Shown in pieces: positions 17,089 through 25,846 of a DNA stretch of 64,000 nucleotides. The translations under genes were made by a program, and so were the position numbers. The notes under the pieces were generated by a model that ran no database searches, was not told the origin of the DNA, and saw nothing but the letters and a program-made list of their open reading frames with translations. The stretch comes from Thiodiazotropha sp040793985 (GTDB lineage: Bacteria; Pseudomonadota; Gammaproteobacteria; Chromatiales; Chromatiaceae), in contig JBFNJI010000013.1 in assembly GCA_040793985.1 (NCBI GenBank), positions 1 through 64,000 on the forward strand, given 5' to 3'. Each line of letters opens with the position of its first letter. Position 1 is the stretch's first letter.

Positions 17089-18321
17089 GTGTCACCCAAG
17101 CCCTCCCTTGCTGACAGACAGCATGCCTTGGAATCGGCGTTCAAGATGTTTAACCAGCTCTCCGAGGAGCTGACCGGTTCCTATCAGCAGCTCCAGGCAC
17201 AGGTTCTCGAGTTGAGTCAGGAGCTTGCCGCCGCGCGCAGCGAGCGCATGGTGCAATTGGCAGAGAAAGAGCGCCTGGCGGATCGTCTTGAGAGATTGCT
17301 CGAGACCCTGCCGGCCGCCGTTATCCTGCTCGATGGCGAGGAGCGTGTCCGGGAATTCAATCCCGCTGCGGTAAAGCTACTCGGCTCCATCCATGAATTC
17401 GATCCCTGGTCGGAGATCTTGCGTGCCAACGTATTGAACGGGGATCTCGATGGGAGCGAACTGCGGCTGCGCAACGGCCGCATACTTAGCCTCTCGTCCA
17501 GCCGCCTTGAACAGACCCCCGGATCCATATTGGTGTTACTCGATGTGACCGAAACACGGCGCCTCCAGGAGCGGCTGAACCGCCGTGAGCGGTTGAGCGC
17601 GATGGGTGAGATGTCGGCGCAGCTGGCGCACCAGATGCGTACCCCTTTGAGTACGGCACTGCTCTATGTATCCCATCTCGCCAATGAGGGCCTGAATCGG
17701 GACAAGCGTCAGCAGTTCACCGCCAAATTACGTGATCGTCTGCAGCATATGGAACGTCAAATTCATGACATTCTGCTATTTGCCCGAGGCGCCGATGCAG
17801 GGGAAACCCGTCTCTCTCTCACCGATTTGATCAACAGTTTTGCCGCAACCGTCGAACAGGAACTGAAAACCGCTGACGTCAGACTCCGCATCGATGACCA
17901 GAGCGATGGGCAGGCCATCATGGTGGGTCGGGAAGACGCATTGCTGGGGCTGCTCGGCAACCTGCTGGAGAACGCCGTGCAGCAGGACGCCTCTCATATC
18001 TATCTCTCCCTAAGGGTAAACAGAGATATTGAACTCGAAGTGGCCGATGACGGTAGAGGTATTCCTGCTGAGCTGCAGCAGCGCATTTTCGATCCCTTCT
18101 TCACAACCCGCAACGGCGGTACCGGTCTTGGCCTGGCAGTGGTGCAGAATCTCGTGCTGAATCACGGCGGAGAGATCAGATGCGGCAACTCGGATCAAGG
18201 CGGTGCCCTGTTTCGACTGCGCTTTCCAATTGCCCTGAGAAAGAGCGATCTGCATACCGTGATGGTGGAGGATCCGAGCCCTGTGGGACAACATTTTCCC
18301 GAAATGAGGAGTCTCTCATGA
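17089..18321 (+). CDS. fleS: Flagellar sensor histidine kinase FleS
   Basis: Cytoplasmic histidine kinase that phosphorylates FleR. An N-terminal coiled coil (to about 75) leads to a PAS-like domain (LETLPAAVILLDGEERVREF), then the H-box AQLAHQMRTPLSTALLY with His181. After it come the N-box NLLENAVQQ, G1 DDGRGIP, F-box FDPFFTT and G2 GGTGLGLAVV. No membrane segment is present. GTG at 17056 would lie at the very 5' end of the transcript from the sigma-54 promoter. GTG 17089 has AGAGG 9 nt upstream and is preferred, giving 410 residues. It overlaps fleR by 4 bp (ATGA). Confidence 0.92.
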   Translation: MSPKPSLADRQHALESAFKMFNQLSEELTGSYQQLQAQVLELSQELAAARSERMVQLAEKERLADRLERLLETLPAAVILLDGEERVREFNPAAVKLLGSIHEFDPWSEILRANVLNGDLDGSELRLRNGRILSLSSSRLEQTPGSILVLLDVTETRRLQERLNRRERLSAMGEMSAQLAHQMRTPLSTALLYVSHLANEGLNRDKRQQFTAKLRDRLQHMERQIHDILLFARGADAGETRLSLTDLINSFAATVEQELKTADVRLRIDDQSDGQAIMVGREDALLGLLGNLLENAVQQDASHIYLSLRVNRDIELEVADDGRGIPAELQQRIFDPFFTTRNGGTGLGLAVVQNLVLNHGGEIRCGNSDQGGALFRLRFPIALRKSDLHTVMVEDPSPVGQHFPEMRSLS

Positions 18322-19661
18322 GTCTAGCGACGGTGCTGATTGTTGAAGATGATCCCTCCCTGAGGGAGGCATTGAGCGACACCCTAGAGCTTGCCGGCTA
18401 TCCGGTGTGTGTGGCCGAAGAGGGTGGTGCGGCTTTGCAGCTGCTGCAGCAGCAATCCGTGGGCATGGTAATCAGCGATGTACAGATGCAGCCGATGGAC
18501 GGACACAGTCTGCTTCGCCAACTCAGGGAGCGTTTCCCCGAGCTGCCCGTGTTGTTGATGACCGCCTACGGCACGATAGAGAAAGCGGTGACGGCAATGC
18601 ACGACGGCGCCGTTGACTATCTGAGCAAGCCTTTCGAGGCGGAAGTTCTGGTGAGCAAGGTCGCCACGCATATCCAAGCTGTCGTCGAAGAGGCCGCGGA
18701 TGGGCCAGTTGCTGAGGATCTGCGCAGCCGCGAAGTGCTCGAGCTGGCACGCCGTGTCGCCAGAAGTGATGCCACGGTTCTGTTGCATGGTGAGAGTGGA
18801 ACCGGCAAAGAGGTCTTCGCCCGCTACATTCACCTGCACTCGAGCCGGGCTGAAGGCGCCTTCATCGCCATCAACTGTGCCGCCATACCGGAGAATATGC
18901 TTGAAGCGGTTCTCTTCGGTTACGAAAAGGGTGCCTTCACCGGTGCCTACCAGGCGACAGCGGGAAAATTTGAACAGGCCCAGGGTGGTACCCTGCTGCT
19001 GGATGAGATCTCCGAGATGAGCCTGGCGCTGCAGGCCAAGCTGTTGCGCGTCCTTCAGGAGAGAGAACTGGAACGCCTGGGTGGCCGTCGACTGATCGAA
19101 CTGGACGTCAGGGTATTGGCAACCACCAACCGCAAGCTGCGGGAAGAGGTCTCGGCCGGCCGTTTCCGGGAAGATCTCTTCTATCGCTTGAATGTGTTTC
19201 CCCTGAGCCTGCCACCGCTACGGGAGCGGCAACGGGATATCCTTCCCCTGGCCCGCCACCTGCTGCGGCAGAATCTGCAGCCAGGACAGGCCCTGCCCGA
19301 GCTGAGCGACCAGGCAAAGCAGCGACTGCTGGGGCATCGCTGGCCGGGTAACGTGCGCGAACTCGACAATCTGATGCAACGGGCACTGATACTCAACAGC
19401 AATGGCGTGATAGAGGCCGATGATCTCAGTTTCGAAACTGACGTGGCGGAGACGACAAAGCCGCTGGAGATGGGACAGCGACCGAATCCAGGCCGTCTGC
19501 CGGAAGATCTCCGCTCCGTTGAGGAGCAGATGATCCTCGATGCGTTGGAGGAGGGGCGTGGCAGCCGCAAAGAGGTTGCCAGCCGGCTCGGTATCAGTGA
19601 ACGGACCCTGCGCTACAAGATCGCGCGCATGCGTGAGGCGGGGGTCGCCATTCCGGGTTGA
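18318..19661 (+). CDS. fleR: Flagellar response regulator FleR
   Basis: Sigma-54-dependent response regulator for middle flagellar genes; 447 residues. The receiver domain has acidic residues ED-D near 10-12, phospho-acceptor Asp54 (VISDVQM) and Lys104. The AAA+ domain has Walker A GESGTGKE (158-165) and GAFTGA (205-210). The C-terminal Fis-type helix-turn-helix reads SRKEVASRLGISERTLRYKI. ATG 18318 overlaps the fleS stop and has AGGAG 6 nt upstream; the frame is open earlier inside fleS but not used. The fliE promoter begins 3 nt after its stop. Confidence 0.96.
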   Translation: MSLATVLIVEDDPSLREALSDTLELAGYPVCVAEEGGAALQLLQQQSVGMVISDVQMQPMDGHSLLRQLRERFPELPVLLMTAYGTIEKAVTAMHDGAVDYLSKPFEAEVLVSKVATHIQAVVEEAADGPVAEDLRSREVLELARRVARSDATVLLHGESGTGKEVFARYIHLHSSRAEGAFIAINCAAIPENMLEAVLFGYEKGAFTGAYQATAGKFEQAQGGTLLLDEISEMSLALQAKLLRVLQERELERLGGRRLIELDVRVLATTNRKLREEVSAGRFREDLFYRLNVFPLSLPPLRERQRDILPLARHLLRQNLQPGQALPELSDQAKQRLLGHRWPGNVRELDNLMQRALILNSNGVIEADDLSFETDVAETTKPLEMGQRPNPGRLPEDLRSVEEQMILDALEEGRGSRKEVASRLGISERTLRYKIARMREAGVAIPG

Positions 19662-19663
19662 AC

Positions 19664-19679
19664 TGGTATGAAAACTGCG
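19664..19679 (+). promoter_or_regulatory. Sigma-54 promoter of fliE-fliJ
   Basis: The sequence TGGTATGAAAACTGCG matches the -24/-12 pattern: GG at 19665-19666 and GC at 19677-19678, 10 nt apart. Transcription would begin near 19690, about 28 nt before the fliE ATG. It is somewhat weaker than the fleSR site because the -12 block reads CTGCG rather than TTGCA. Its position just after fleR makes FleQ or FleR the likely activator. Confidence 0.75.
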
Positions 19680-19717
19680 TGGAAAAGGTGAGATGTTGAG
19701 TAAACGGGAAGCGAACG

Positions 19718-20038
19718 ATGAGTGACAACATGAACATTGACCAAGTCCTCGCCCAGATGCGGGTGATGTCGGCCCAGGCCGCCAACAATTCGTCCCAGGT
19801 ATCGGAGAGTTCCGGGAACGATTTCGGCGAACTCCTGAAGCAATCGATCGATCATGTCAATTCCGCGCAGAAGGAGGCCTCTGCACTGCGCAGCGCCTTC
19901 GAAACTGGCGAGGGCGATATGGATCTGGCCCAGGTGATGATTGCGGCGCAAAAGTCGAGTCTCTCCTTCGAGGCCATGGTGCAGGTGCGCAACAAACTTG
20001 TTGAAGCGTATAAAGATGTAATGAACATGCCAATTTAA
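19718..20038 (+). CDS. fliE: Flagellar hook-basal body protein FliE
   Basis: Joins the MS ring to the rod. It has 106 residues, the usual size. The conserved C-terminal half is clear: FGELLKQSIDHVNSAQKEA, then DLAQVMIAAQKSSLSFEAMV and VRNKLVEAYKDVMNMPI. The N-terminus is variable. It is the first gene of fliEFGHIJ, directly behind a sigma-54 promoter, with 23 nt to fliF. Confidence 0.95.
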   Translation: MSDNMNIDQVLAQMRVMSAQAANNSSQVSESSGNDFGELLKQSIDHVNSAQKEASALRSAFETGEGDMDLAQVMIAAQKSSLSFEAMVQVRNKLVEAYKDVMNMPI

Positions 20039-20061
20039 GTTACTAATAAAGAAGGCAAAAA

Positions 20062-21750
20062 ATGGCTGAGACAGCAACCGAGACAAACACTGAGATCCAG
20101 GTAGGGAATAGACTCCAGATCAATCCGACACTGCGCATATTTGCGGTGTTGGTGGGATTTGCCGCGAGTGTCGCATTGGGATTCGCAGTGGTGCTATGGA
20201 CCCAGGAACCCAGTTACAGTCCGCTCTATGGCAACCTCTCCCACAAGGATGCTGTCGAGATCGCCCAGGTCCTGCAGCAGGCGGGGATAAAATACGAGAT
20301 CGATCAGGGCAACGGTATCGTAATGGTGCCCAGCAGCGAGCTGCAGCAGGCGCGGATGAAACTTGCCGGCCAGGGATTGCCGCAAACCGGTTCAACCGGT
20401 TTTGAGCTGATGCAGGAGGATACCGGATTCTCCACAAGTCGCCTGGTTGAATCGGCACGCTATCAGCGCGCCATCGAGGGTGAGCTGGCGCGTACCATCA
20501 TGACCCTGGCCAGTGTTGAGAGCGCCAGGGTCCACCTGGCAAATCCGAAACAGTCGGTCTTTATCCGTAAACGGAAATTCCCCAGTGCGTCGGTGGTGCT
20601 GAAGCTCTATTCCGGGAGAAACCTGGAGAAGGGGCAGGTCGAGGCGATCACCCACCTGGTTGCATCCAGCGTTCCCGAACTGGAGGCCTCCAAGGTCACC
20701 GTGGTGGATCACAAGGGACGTCTCCTGAGCAGCAAGGATGACTCCCGGGAGATGGAGCTGAGCAGCAGCCAGTTCGAGTACACACGGGAGCTGGAAAACC
20801 ACTACAAGCAACGCATCGAGGATATCCTGGCGCCGATGGTAGGGCGGGAGAACCTGCGTGCGGAGGTGACCGCGGATGTGGATTTCACCTATGTCGAGAA
20901 GACTCAGGAGTACTTCAATCCCGATGCCACGGCGTTGCGTTCCGAACAGGTCAATGAGCAGCAATCCGTGTTGAGCGAGGTCCAGGGCGTCCCTGGCGCG
21001 CTCTCCAATCAACCACCGGCCGCAGCCGCATCACCGCAGTTGGCAGGCGCCGGGGGGGCGGAGGAGAATTCGACTCCCGTCAACACGAGTAAACGGGCGA
21101 CGCGGAATTACGAGCTCGATAAGACAATCAGTCACACACGTCTGCCCACCAGTCGCCTGCGCAGGCTCTCCGTTGCCGTCGTTGTCAACCACCGTTATCG
21201 CACAGTGGAGGATGGAGCTGTCGAGGCGGTAGAGCGCAGTGCGGAAGAGATTACCCGGATCTCCAACCTGGTGAAAGAGGCGATCGGCTACGATATTCAA
21301 CGCGGCGACAGTGTTCAGGTGATCGACGAGGCTTTCTATGTGCCGGAGGCACCGGAACCGCTTCCGGAGATACCGATGTGGGAAGAGACCTGGTTTTGGG
21401 ATACGGTGCGACAGGTGGGTGGCTATGTCTTGGCACTGCTACTAATCTTTGGATTGATAAAGCCTGTTATGACCCGTCTGGTGAAGCAGGTGGGGATGGA
21501 ACCGGCGATGCCTGAAGGCATGGCCGCTGCCGCTGGAGGCGCAATGGGGGCAGGCGGGAGTCTGGAAGGGGGTGCCGGTCTGCCTGGGGGTGATGCGACG
21601 GGTGCACTGACAGAAGACGATGCCTCACTCCATCTTCCCGGACCGCGAACATACGAGAAAACGCTTGATGCGGCACGCAACATGATCGAGGAGGATCCGA
21701 AGCGGGTGGCACAGGTGGTCAGAAAGTGGATTGCTGAAGATGGCAGATAA
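20062..21750 (+). CDS. fliF: Flagellar MS-ring protein FliF
   Basis: Forms the membrane-supramembrane ring, base of the flagellar motor and export gate. It has 562 residues. There is one membrane helix near the N-terminus (LRIFAVLVGFAASVALGFAV) and one near 455-475 (VGGYVLALLLIFGLIKPVMT). Between them are ring-building domains with YSPLYGNLSHKDAVEIAQVL and the SASVVLKLYSGRNLEKGQVE segment. The C-terminal tail KRVAQVVRKWIAED is the FliG-binding part. A Gly/Ala-rich low-complexity stretch (about 478-515) precedes that tail. Its end overlaps fliG by 11 bp. Confidence 0.97.
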   Translation: MAETATETNTEIQVGNRLQINPTLRIFAVLVGFAASVALGFAVVLWTQEPSYSPLYGNLSHKDAVEIAQVLQQAGIKYEIDQGNGIVMVPSSELQQARMKLAGQGLPQTGSTGFELMQEDTGFSTSRLVESARYQRAIEGELARTIMTLASVESARVHLANPKQSVFIRKRKFPSASVVLKLYSGRNLEKGQVEAITHLVASSVPELEASKVTVVDHKGRLLSSKDDSREMELSSSQFEYTRELENHYKQRIEDILAPMVGRENLRAEVTADVDFTYVEKTQEYFNPDATALRSEQVNEQQSVLSEVQGVPGALSNQPPAAAASPQLAGAGGAEENSTPVNTSKRATRNYELDKTISHTRLPTSRLRRLSVAVVVNHRYRTVEDGAVEAVERSAEEITRISNLVKEAIGYDIQRGDSVQVIDEAFYVPEAPEPLPEIPMWEETWFWDTVRQVGGYVLALLLIFGLIKPVMTRLVKQVGMEPAMPEGMAAAAGGAMGAGGSLEGGAGLPGGDATGALTEDDASLHLPGPRTYEKTLDAARNMIEEDPKRVAQVVRKWIAEDGR

Positions 21751-22792
21751 GCAGGCAACAAAAACCCAACCGGCTGCCACCGACGAGAGCAGTGGAATTG
21801 CCAAGATCGGTGGCGTATCCCGCGCTGCTATCCTGCTGCTAGCGCTTGGTGAGAAGGATGCCGCCGAGCTGCTGCGGCACATGGGGCCGAAAGAGGTGCA
21901 GGACGTCGGTCTCGCGATGGCGACATTAACCGATGTCACCACCGATCAGATGGAAGCAGTGATGCGCCAGTTTGTCTCCACCCTGGAGAAGCAGACCGCA
22001 CTGGGTCTCGGTTCCGACGAATATATCCGCACCATGTTGACCAACGCCCTGGGCGAGGACAAGGCAGGCGGTGTTATAGACCGCATCCTGCTTGGGCGCA
22101 ACAGTAAAGGGCTCGAACAGTTGAAGTGGATGGACCCGCGGGCGATCGCCGAACTGATTCGCCTCGAGCATCCGCAGATAATCGCCATCGTGCTCTCCTT
22201 TCTGGAGTCGGATCAGGCGGCACAGGTGGTGAGCCAGTTTCCTGAGCGTGTACGTACCGACGTGATTATGCGAATTGCGACCCTCGACGGTATTCAACCC
22301 GCCGCGCTGCAAGAGCTCGACGAGATACTCGAGAAGCAGTTTTCCGGCGCCACAAACGTCAAATCGTCCAGCTTGGGCGGCGTCAAGACGGCCGCCGAGA
22401 TACTCAACATGCTCGATGGCGCGGTCGAGAGCAAGCTGATGGAGGAGATCATCGAAGTCGACAGCGACCTGGGTCAGGAGCTTCAGGACAACATGTTTGT
22501 CTTCGAAAACCTCATCGATGTGGATGACCGGGGAATCCAGAGCCTGCTGCGCGAAGTGAGTACGGAACAGTTGCTGCTGGCCCTGCGTGGGGCCGATGAG
22601 GTGTTGAAAGAGAAGATATTCAAGAACATGTCGAAACGTGCAGCTGAGATGCTGAAGGATGATCTTGAAGCAGCCGCACCCGCCAAACTGAGTGATGTCG
22701 AAGCCTCTCAGAAGGAGATCCTGGTTGTTGCGCGTCGCCTGGCGGATGCCGGTGAGATAATGCTTGGAGGCGGTGGTGAAGAGTTCGTCTGA
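21740..22792 (+). CDS. fliG: Flagellar motor switch protein FliG
   Basis: Rotor protein that receives torque from the stator and binds FliM and FliF; 350 residues. N-domain: KIGGVSRAAILLLALGEKDA. Middle domain: EHPQIIAIVLSFLESDQAAQ with the EHPQ motif. C-domain: FVFENLIDVDDRGIQSLLRE followed by LLLALRGADEVLKEKIFKNM and MSKRAAEMLKDDLE, which carry the charged torque residues. ATG 21740 inside the end of fliF is chosen; a TTG three codons earlier is possible. The 3' end overlaps fliH by 17 bp. Confidence 0.97.
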   Translation: MADKQATKTQPAATDESSGIAKIGGVSRAAILLLALGEKDAAELLRHMGPKEVQDVGLAMATLTDVTTDQMEAVMRQFVSTLEKQTALGLGSDEYIRTMLTNALGEDKAGGVIDRILLGRNSKGLEQLKWMDPRAIAELIRLEHPQIIAIVLSFLESDQAAQVVSQFPERVRTDVIMRIATLDGIQPAALQELDEILEKQFSGATNVKSSSLGGVKTAAEILNMLDGAVESKLMEEIIEVDSDLGQELQDNMFVFENLIDVDDRGIQSLLREVSTEQLLLALRGADEVLKEKIFKNMSKRAAEMLKDDLEAAAPAKLSDVEASQKEILVVARRLADAGEIMLGGGGEEFV

Positions 22793-23459
22793 CAACGACA
22801 AGGACCAGAAGGTTGCGCAGATCATGCAGTGGTTGCCGCCGGATATGAGCGATGGCAAGGTGGGACCTCAACGTACCTTGCAGCCGCCAGGCGCACCACC
22901 GACCGCCGCTGCCCTGGAGGAGATTCAAAAGCAGGCCTATGAAGAGGGTTTTGAAAAGGGTAAACAGGAGGGTTTTGAGTACGGACACAAGGAGGGACTG
23001 GCACAAGCCCAGCGTGACATTCAACACTACATTGCCCATCTCGACAATCTGCTCTCCCATTTCGAACGACCACTGAAGGATCTTGATAACCAGGTCGAGA
23101 AGGAGCTGCTGAGCCTGGTGATCGCAATCGTCAAACAGCTTCTGCGCCGAGAGGTGAAGAGCGATCCGAATCTGATTGTCGGTGTGGTGCGTGAAGCGCT
23201 ATCGGTATTGCCGGTCTCTTCCAACAACGTACGATTGCTGCTCCATCCGGAGGATGCCGAGCTGATTCGTGAAGTCTACGCCCTGGGGGAAAACGAAGTG
23301 GGTTGGAATCTGATCGAGGACCCGGTCATCAATCGCGGCGGTTGCAAGGTGGTCACCGATACCTCGCAGATCGATGGTACCCTGGAGTCCCGCCTTGCCA
23401 CGCTTATCGCGCCCTTGCTGGCGGGTGCCCGCGCGGTGGATGACAAAGATGCCGAGTAG
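22776..23459 (+). CDS. fliH: Flagellar assembly protein FliH
   Basis: Regulates the export ATPase FliI and docks it at the export gate. About 227 residues. The N-terminal region includes a GxxxG-like repeat helix (AYEEGFEKGKQEGFEYGHKE) typical of FliH, followed by a coiled coil and a C-terminal domain (LLRREVKSDPNLIVGVVREA, RLLLHPEDAELI). I start it at GTG 22776, with GGAGG 5 nt upstream; GTG 22773 is too close to that site. It overlaps fliG and ends 6 nt before fliI. Confidence 0.93.
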   Translation: MKSSSDNDKDQKVAQIMQWLPPDMSDGKVGPQRTLQPPGAPPTAAALEEIQKQAYEEGFEKGKQEGFEYGHKEGLAQAQRDIQHYIAHLDNLLSHFERPLKDLDNQVEKELLSLVIAIVKQLLRREVKSDPNLIVGVVREALSVLPVSSNNVRLLLHPEDAELIREVYALGENEVGWNLIEDPVINRGGCKVVTDTSQIDGTLESRLATLIAPLLAGARAVDDKDAE

Positions 23460-23465
23460 CCGACC

Positions 23466-24884
23466 ATGAATGATGATCCACCAATCGGTTTAGAGCGACA
23501 AATAAACTGGGCAGAAAGATTGCGTCAGTATCAGGACAGGCTCGGTGATGATCGTGGCTTGGTGGTGGAAGGCCGTCTCACCCGGATGGTTGGATTGACG
23601 CTGGAGGCAATCGGCTGCCGTGCTGCAATCGGAGGGCAGTGCGATGTCGTAAGCAGCAACGGAACACATATCGAGGCGGAGGTGGTCGGTTTCGGTGAGG
23701 AGAGCCTCTATCTGATGCCAACCGGAAATATCCAGGGACTGGAGCAAGGGGCGCGGGTTATCCCCACGGGTCGGGTTTGTGAAGCGGTGGTAGGCGAGCA
23801 ACTTCTCGGGCGCGTCATCGATGGTGCCGGGAAACCCCTGGATGGGCTTGGCGCGATCCATAGCGATGAACATCGGCCACTGACAGGAAGGACATTCAAT
23901 CCCTTGGCTAGAACACCGATCCGCGAACCGCTGGATGTGGGTGTTCGCGCCATCAATGCCCTGCTCAGTGTTGGGCGTGGCCAGCGCCTGGGTCTGTTTG
24001 CCGGTTCCGGTGTCGGCAAGAGTGTCCTGCTGGGGATGATGACCCGCTACACCAATGCGGATGTTACCGTGGTGGCGTTGGTCGGCGAACGTGGCCGGGA
24101 GGTCAAGGAGTTTGTCGAAAACATCCTCGGCAAAGAGGGGTTGAAACGCGCGGTGGTGGTTGCGGTCCCCGCAGACAATCCTCCCTTGAGACGCATCCAT
24201 GGCGCCATGTTGGCCACCAGTATTGCCGAAAGTTTCCGAGAACAGGGCAAGCACGTGTTGTTGCTGATGGACTCATTGACCCGTTTCGCCCAGGCACAGC
24301 GTGAGATTGCTCTCGCGATTCACGAACCCCCGGCAACCAAGGGTTATCCGCCTTCGGTGTTCGCCAAAATGCCGCAATTGGTGGAAAGGGCCGGGAACGG
24401 GGATAAGGGTGGCGGCTCGATTACAGCCTTCTATACGGTATTGACCGAAGGCGACGATCAAAACGATCCCATCGCCGATGCGGCGCGGGCGATACTCGAT
24501 GGTCATTTCGTGCTCTCACGGCGACTGGCGGATGCAGGACACTACCCTGCGATCGATATCGAAGCCTCCATCAGCCGTGCGATGAACGACGTCACCAACT
24601 ACAGTCACCAGGAAGCCGCGCGTTCTTTTAAACATCTATACTCCGTGTATCAACAGAACAGGGACCTGATCAGTGTTGGTGCCTACGAGGCCGGCAGTGA
24701 CGAGAAGATAGATATCGCTATCTCCGCAATGCCCGCTTTGAGCGAATTTCTGCGTCAGGATATGCACACCCGGGTAACCCTGGAACAAAGCCTGGAGGAT
24801 CTCGAAGCCCTGTTTCCCGCAGAGTCCGGCGAGGATGTGGAGTTACCCGAAGGCCTCACTCTACCGCAGCCAATCGAAGAGTAA
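23466..24884 (+). CDS. fliI: Flagellar export ATPase FliI
   Basis: ATPase of the flagellar type III export apparatus, related to F1-beta. The protein has 472 residues. Walker A is GLFAGSGVGKS at about 178-188. Further family segments are GERGREVKEFVENILG, LLLMDSLTRFAQAQREIALA (Walker B) and GYPPSVFAKMPQLVERAG. The sequence GHFVLSRRLADAGHYPAIDI is also typical. It lies between fliH and fliJ, its regulator and stalk partner, with short gaps. Confidence 0.97.
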   Translation: MNDDPPIGLERQINWAERLRQYQDRLGDDRGLVVEGRLTRMVGLTLEAIGCRAAIGGQCDVVSSNGTHIEAEVVGFGEESLYLMPTGNIQGLEQGARVIPTGRVCEAVVGEQLLGRVIDGAGKPLDGLGAIHSDEHRPLTGRTFNPLARTPIREPLDVGVRAINALLSVGRGQRLGLFAGSGVGKSVLLGMMTRYTNADVTVVALVGERGREVKEFVENILGKEGLKRAVVVAVPADNPPLRRIHGAMLATSIAESFREQGKHVLLLMDSLTRFAQAQREIALAIHEPPATKGYPPSVFAKMPQLVERAGNGDKGGGSITAFYTVLTEGDDQNDPIADAARAILDGHFVLSRRLADAGHYPAIDIEASISRAMNDVTNYSHQEAARSFKHLYSVYQQNRDLISVGAYEAGSDEKIDIAISAMPALSEFLRQDMHTRVTLEQSLEDLEALFPAESGEDVELPEGLTLPQPIEE

Positions 24885-24898
24885 TCGGAAGCTAAAAG

Positions 24899-25327
24899 AT
24901 GTCACCATCGAAAAGACTCAAACCGGTACAGAGGTTTGCCCATTCGAAAGAGCAGAAGGCTGCACGCATCATGGGGCAGGCGAGAAAAAATCTGCAGCAG
25001 GAAGAGGCGAAGCTGGCACAGTTGAAACAATACCATCAGGAGTACCTTGCGCGCTTCAAACAGATGGCCGGAGAGGGGATGAGCTCTTCCCAACTCCAGG
25101 AGTATCGAGCATTTCTTGCCAAACTGGATGAGGCTGTCAAGCAACAGCAGGATGTGGTGGCCGCGAGCATGGTCAGCCACAGCAGTTCAAAACGTGCCTG
25201 GAAACAAAATCACAGCCGTACCCAAGCCTTGAACAAGGCCGTTGATCGTTTTCGCGAACAGGAAAAGAAGGTCGCCGACACCAGGGAACAAAAAGAGAGC
25301 GATGAGTTGTCCCAAAGGGAAAAATAG
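24899..25327 (+). CDS. fliJ: Flagellar export protein FliJ
   Basis: Coiled-coil stalk of the FliI ring. It has 142 residues and is almost wholly charged helix (RLKPVQRFAHSKEQKAARIM, then YLARFKQMAGEGMSSSQLQE). The sequence diverges as usual for FliJ, but size, start motif and position after fliI agree. It is the last gene of fliEFGHIJ. No clear terminator follows in the 212 bp before the convergent genes. Confidence 0.92.
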   Translation: MSPSKRLKPVQRFAHSKEQKAARIMGQARKNLQQEEAKLAQLKQYHQEYLARFKQMAGEGMSSSQLQEYRAFLAKLDEAVKQQQDVVAASMVSHSSSKRAWKQNHSRTQALNKAVDRFREQEKKVADTREQKESDELSQREK

Positions 25328-25539
25328 TCCTAACGATCCGCAGCAGTCACCACGTTTTGATTCTGCCACCCAGCTCCGCGCATTGCTGCGCAACCAGATA
25401 TCACATCGTTCAGGCATCAAGTTTTCTCTTTCTAGGTTGCAGTTCCCTAGACAGTCCAAGGAATCGTTGCCGATCTTCATCCACTGCCGATTGACAAGCG
25501 GCGTTAGCGAATTTAGCTAGACTCCTGTGTCGACAGACC
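25328..25539. other. Convergent intergenic region after fliJ
   Basis: No gene is supported. An inverted repeat TCTAGG/CCTAGA with a 9-nt loop lies at 25431-25451 but is not followed by a T-run. On the plus strand TTGACA near 25492 has a poorly matching -10 (TAGCTA) 17 nt later; nothing on that strand would be served, so I do not call a promoter. Confidence 0.25.
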
Positions 25540-25818
25540 CTAGGGAATCACAACGCCATGGATCGGACCTGAAGGGGTGTTGCAGATACAGTAGTCTCCC
25601 ACTTTCGTCTTCCTGCCCATCGGGCAGACTCCAGAGTAGATAGCGCATTTGCGGCTGTACTGGACCCGATTCGCGGATTGACTGCTGTATTGTTTCGTAT
25701 GGGTGGTTGCCACCGGGGCTTCTTGTGTTTGTTCCTGCGCCGTGTTCCGTTCGGCATGCGATGGCGGAACTGTGATCAGCAACAGCAGCAGTGTCATTCC
25801 TGTGATCGCGGTTTTCAT
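25540..25818 (-). CDS. Small secreted Cys-rich protein, unknown function
   Basis: A 92-residue protein with a clear signal peptide (MKTAITGMTLLLLLITVPPS, cut after SHA) and a mature part of about 70 residues. That part is polar at first and then carries C-x6-C and C-x-C in CAIYSGVCPMGRKTKVGDYC followed by ICNTPSGPIHG. The four Cys could form two disulfides. ATG 25818 has AGGA about 10 nt upstream; the longer frame begins inside the FlhB-like gene. It lies 28 nt after that gene, so it is probably co-transcribed with fliK. I know no function. Confidence 0.72.
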   Translation of the reverse strand: MKTAITGMTLLLLLITVPPSHAERNTAQEQTQEAPVATTHTKQYSSQSANRVQYSRKCAIYSGVCPMGRKTKVGDYCICNTPSGPIHGVVIP

Positions 25819-25846
25819 GACTGGACTTTCCTTATAGTTGCGAACT

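Noticed and set aside
25242..25520. A 92-codon plus-strand frame after fliJ
   Set aside because: It starts inside fliJ in another frame, has no ribosome site, and its product shows no family resemblance.
25485..25520. TTGACA with a possible -10 on the plus strand after fliJ
   Set aside because: The -10 is poor and no plus-strand gene or terminator follows that could define a transcript.
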